Source of the DNA: Nitratifractor salsuginis DSM 16511
GTDB taxonomy: Bacteria; Campylobacterota; Campylobacteria; Campylobacterales; Sulfurovaceae
Direction: 5' to 3'
Assembly: GCF_000186245.1 (NCBI RefSeq)
Contig: NC_014935.1
Span: forward strand, 62,001-126,000
Length of the DNA stretch: 64,000 bases
Under the pieces are notes generated by a model. The model had not been told where the DNA came from. It made no database searches and was given only the letters and a program-made list of their open reading frames with translations. The number at the start of each line of letters is the position of its first letter. The stretch's first letter is position 1. This document shows positions 62,982-64,000 of this stretch, piece by piece. A program made the position numbers and the translations under genes.

Positions 62982-63599
62982 TTAGCGTGTTTCGGTGATC
63001 CGGGCGATTTTGTCCCAGAGTTCCGGAGTGGTGAGCATCGCTTCGACCCTGGCTTGCCAGAGCTCTTTGAACTTTTGCTGCTCTTCGGGGAGGGCTTCGC
63101 CTTTGAGAGACTTTTGCATCAGGGGCATCATCTCGGGGGAGCCTCCGACAACCGAAGTATCCAGCTGCAGGGTGACCGAGGCACCCGTATCCAGGCGGGT
63201 CAGGCGCAGGTCCCCCGCCACATCTCCCACACCGTAGTGCAGAAGGCCCTGCCGATTGAAGCGGCCGCCGATCCCGGTGAAGCCCCCTTCATCCCCGGCG
63301 CCGCAGATAAAGGCGGCTACGTTGCCGATGACCCCGGTCACCCCCTCACTCTTGGCTTCACGGAGCTCGATGCGGATTTCGCTCCGTGTCGGGAGTGCTT
63401 CGGTCCCGTAAAGGGCTTCGATCCCACGGTAGGTCATCAGAAAAGCCCCGGCGACCGTCGGGCAGGAGTGGCCGGCCAGCTTGACGCAGTCGAGATAGAG
63501 GATCTCCACGATCCCCTCCTCAAACGCTCCGAGAAAATCCCCGAGGGGATCGTAGAGGCGGAAAGCGGGTGCACGGTCAAAAAAAGCGGGATAGTTCAT
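62982..63599 (-). CDS. FmdE-like protein
   Basis: 205 residues with the FmdE (formylmethanofuran dehydrogenase subunit E-like) core CVKLAGHSCPTVAGAFLMTY (His and Cys metal ligands) and FICGAGDEGGFTGIGGRFNR. No C-terminal zinc ribbon. Found with nitrogen-oxide genes in other bacteria; biochemical role unknown. Starts the minus-strand operon FmdE-hemerythrin-DUF2249-(NnrS-like). Confidence 0.85.
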   Translation of the reverse strand: MNYPAFFDRAPAFRLYDPLGDFLGAFEEGIVEILYLDCVKLAGHSCPTVAGAFLMTYRGIEALYGTEALPTRSEIRIELREAKSEGVTGVIGNVAAFICGAGDEGGFTGIGGRFNRQGLLHYGVGDVAGDLRLTRLDTGASVTLQLDTSVVGGSPEMMPLMQKSLKGEALPEEQQKFKELWQARVEAMLTTPELWDKIARITETR

Positions 63600-63628
63600 T
63601 CTTTCATCCTTTTAATCATTGATACTAT

Positions 63629-63646
63629 TGTAACATCGGTGTTACA
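63629..63646. promoter_or_regulatory. CRP/FNR-type palindrome between FmdE and ferredoxin genes
   Basis: TGTAACA-TCGG-TGTTACA, 7-bp perfect arms with a 4-bp spacer, in the 138-bp divergent gap. The layout fits a CRP/FNR-superfamily dimer site, as for NO-responsive members. Confidence 0.65.
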
Positions 63647-63737
63647 TCCGAGGAGATGATGCGGATCAATGTCTCAGTATTTTATGATAAAATTCCTTTG
63701 AAACCAGAGTAAAATACTCAGATTTAAAGGAGTCCAA

Positions 63738-64000
63738 ATGACCACACCCGGTATGCCTCAACCCGCCTACTACATCTTCAAGTGCCAGCAGAGTGCCCCT
63801 CCGGGGATGCCCAAGCCCAGCTGCGTGCGCCAGGATGACCCCGAGAGCCAGCAGCTCTTCCAATACCTTGCCCAGCAGCTGATGATGAAAGGGATCATCG
63901 GGACGGTCCAGCCGGTGCAGACCGGATGCCTCGGCCGATGCCAGCAGGGCCCGGTGATGCTGGTCGAACCCGGCCATACGATGTATGTCAACCTCAACAA
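63738..64000 (+). CDS. Thioredoxin-like [2Fe-2S] ferredoxin (3' end outside window)
   Basis: The first 87 residues start MTTPGMPQPAYYIFKCQQSA, with cysteines spaced C-x11-C near the start and C-x3-C later (TGCLGRCQQGPVMLVEPG), the ligand pattern of thioredoxin-fold ferredoxins. AAAGGAG precedes the ATG. Divergent from FmdE. Confidence 0.85.
   Translation, partial: MTTPGMPQPAYYIFKCQQSAPPGMPKPSCVRQDDPESQQLFQYLAQQLMMKGIIGTVQPVQTGCLGRCQQGPVMLVEPGHTMYVNLN

Overview
This window reads as a chromosomal segment of a chemolithotrophic Campylobacterota, most like the Sulfurovum/Nitratifractor type. The evidence is the Helicobacter-like order rsmA-rnj-kdsD, an RNase J with a long Asn-rich N-terminus, a hydABCDE hydrogenase operon and a hypX-containing maturation locus. 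GC content looks high for the phylum. This is judged from gene content and protein features; no database search was run. Two perfect 16-bp parS palindromes near 5.6 and 7.6 kb suggest the window lies in the origin-proximal, ParB-bound part of the chromosome.

Layout. 1-4.4 kb, minus strand: rRNA dimethylase, RNase J, arabinose-5-phosphate isomerase and an rRNA pseudouridine synthase, tightly packed. 4.5-13.6 kb: hisF, a nucleoside phosphorylase, rlmN, a 34-residue membrane peptide, an RluA-type synthase, purB, the class I ribonucleotide reductase large subunit and a GspF-like membrane protein. 13.7-34 kb is a hydrogen locus: a TetR regulator coupled to a cytosolic two-subunit [NiFe] hydrogenase, a 1.05-kb IS, the membrane-bound uptake hydrogenase operon hydABCDE-hypF, a divergent zinc-ribbon protein, an ECF nickel importer (nikMNQO) and hypBCDEXA. 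34-38.4 kb: a small lipoprotein, an L,D-transpeptidase, tRNA genes, a peroxiredoxin, the SRP RNA, a 21-copy heptamer array and an AAA ATPase. 38.5-52.8 kb: the S10-spc-alpha ribosomal protein superoperon with secY, map, infA and rpoA. 52.9-54.8 kb: a TPR protein and murE. 54.9-60.3 kb: an AT-richer type IIG restriction-modification/AlbA_2 ATPase pair, probably acquired. 60.4-64 kb: a Nudix hydrolase, then a likely nitrogen-oxide cluster (NnrS-like membrane protein, DUF2249, hemerythrin, FmdE-like) and the start of a [2Fe-2S] thioredoxin-like ferredoxin.

How it fits together. The nickel importer and Hyp proteins supply and build the NiFe(CN)2CO centre, with HypX offering a CO route from formyl-tetrahydrofolate. 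HydABC oxidises H2 and passes electrons to quinone. The most notable signal is an almost identical palindrome, TGAATGAYYATTCA, just downstream of the -10 boxes of both hydA and nikM. Together with the TetR gene translationally coupled to a hydrogenase whose large subunit has no cleavable tail, it suggests a one-component H2- or nickel-linked control circuit that needs no HoxJ/HoxA-type two-component system. A second pattern is a set of unrelated 7-8 bp tandem arrays, several starting exactly at the stop codon of the neighbouring gene.
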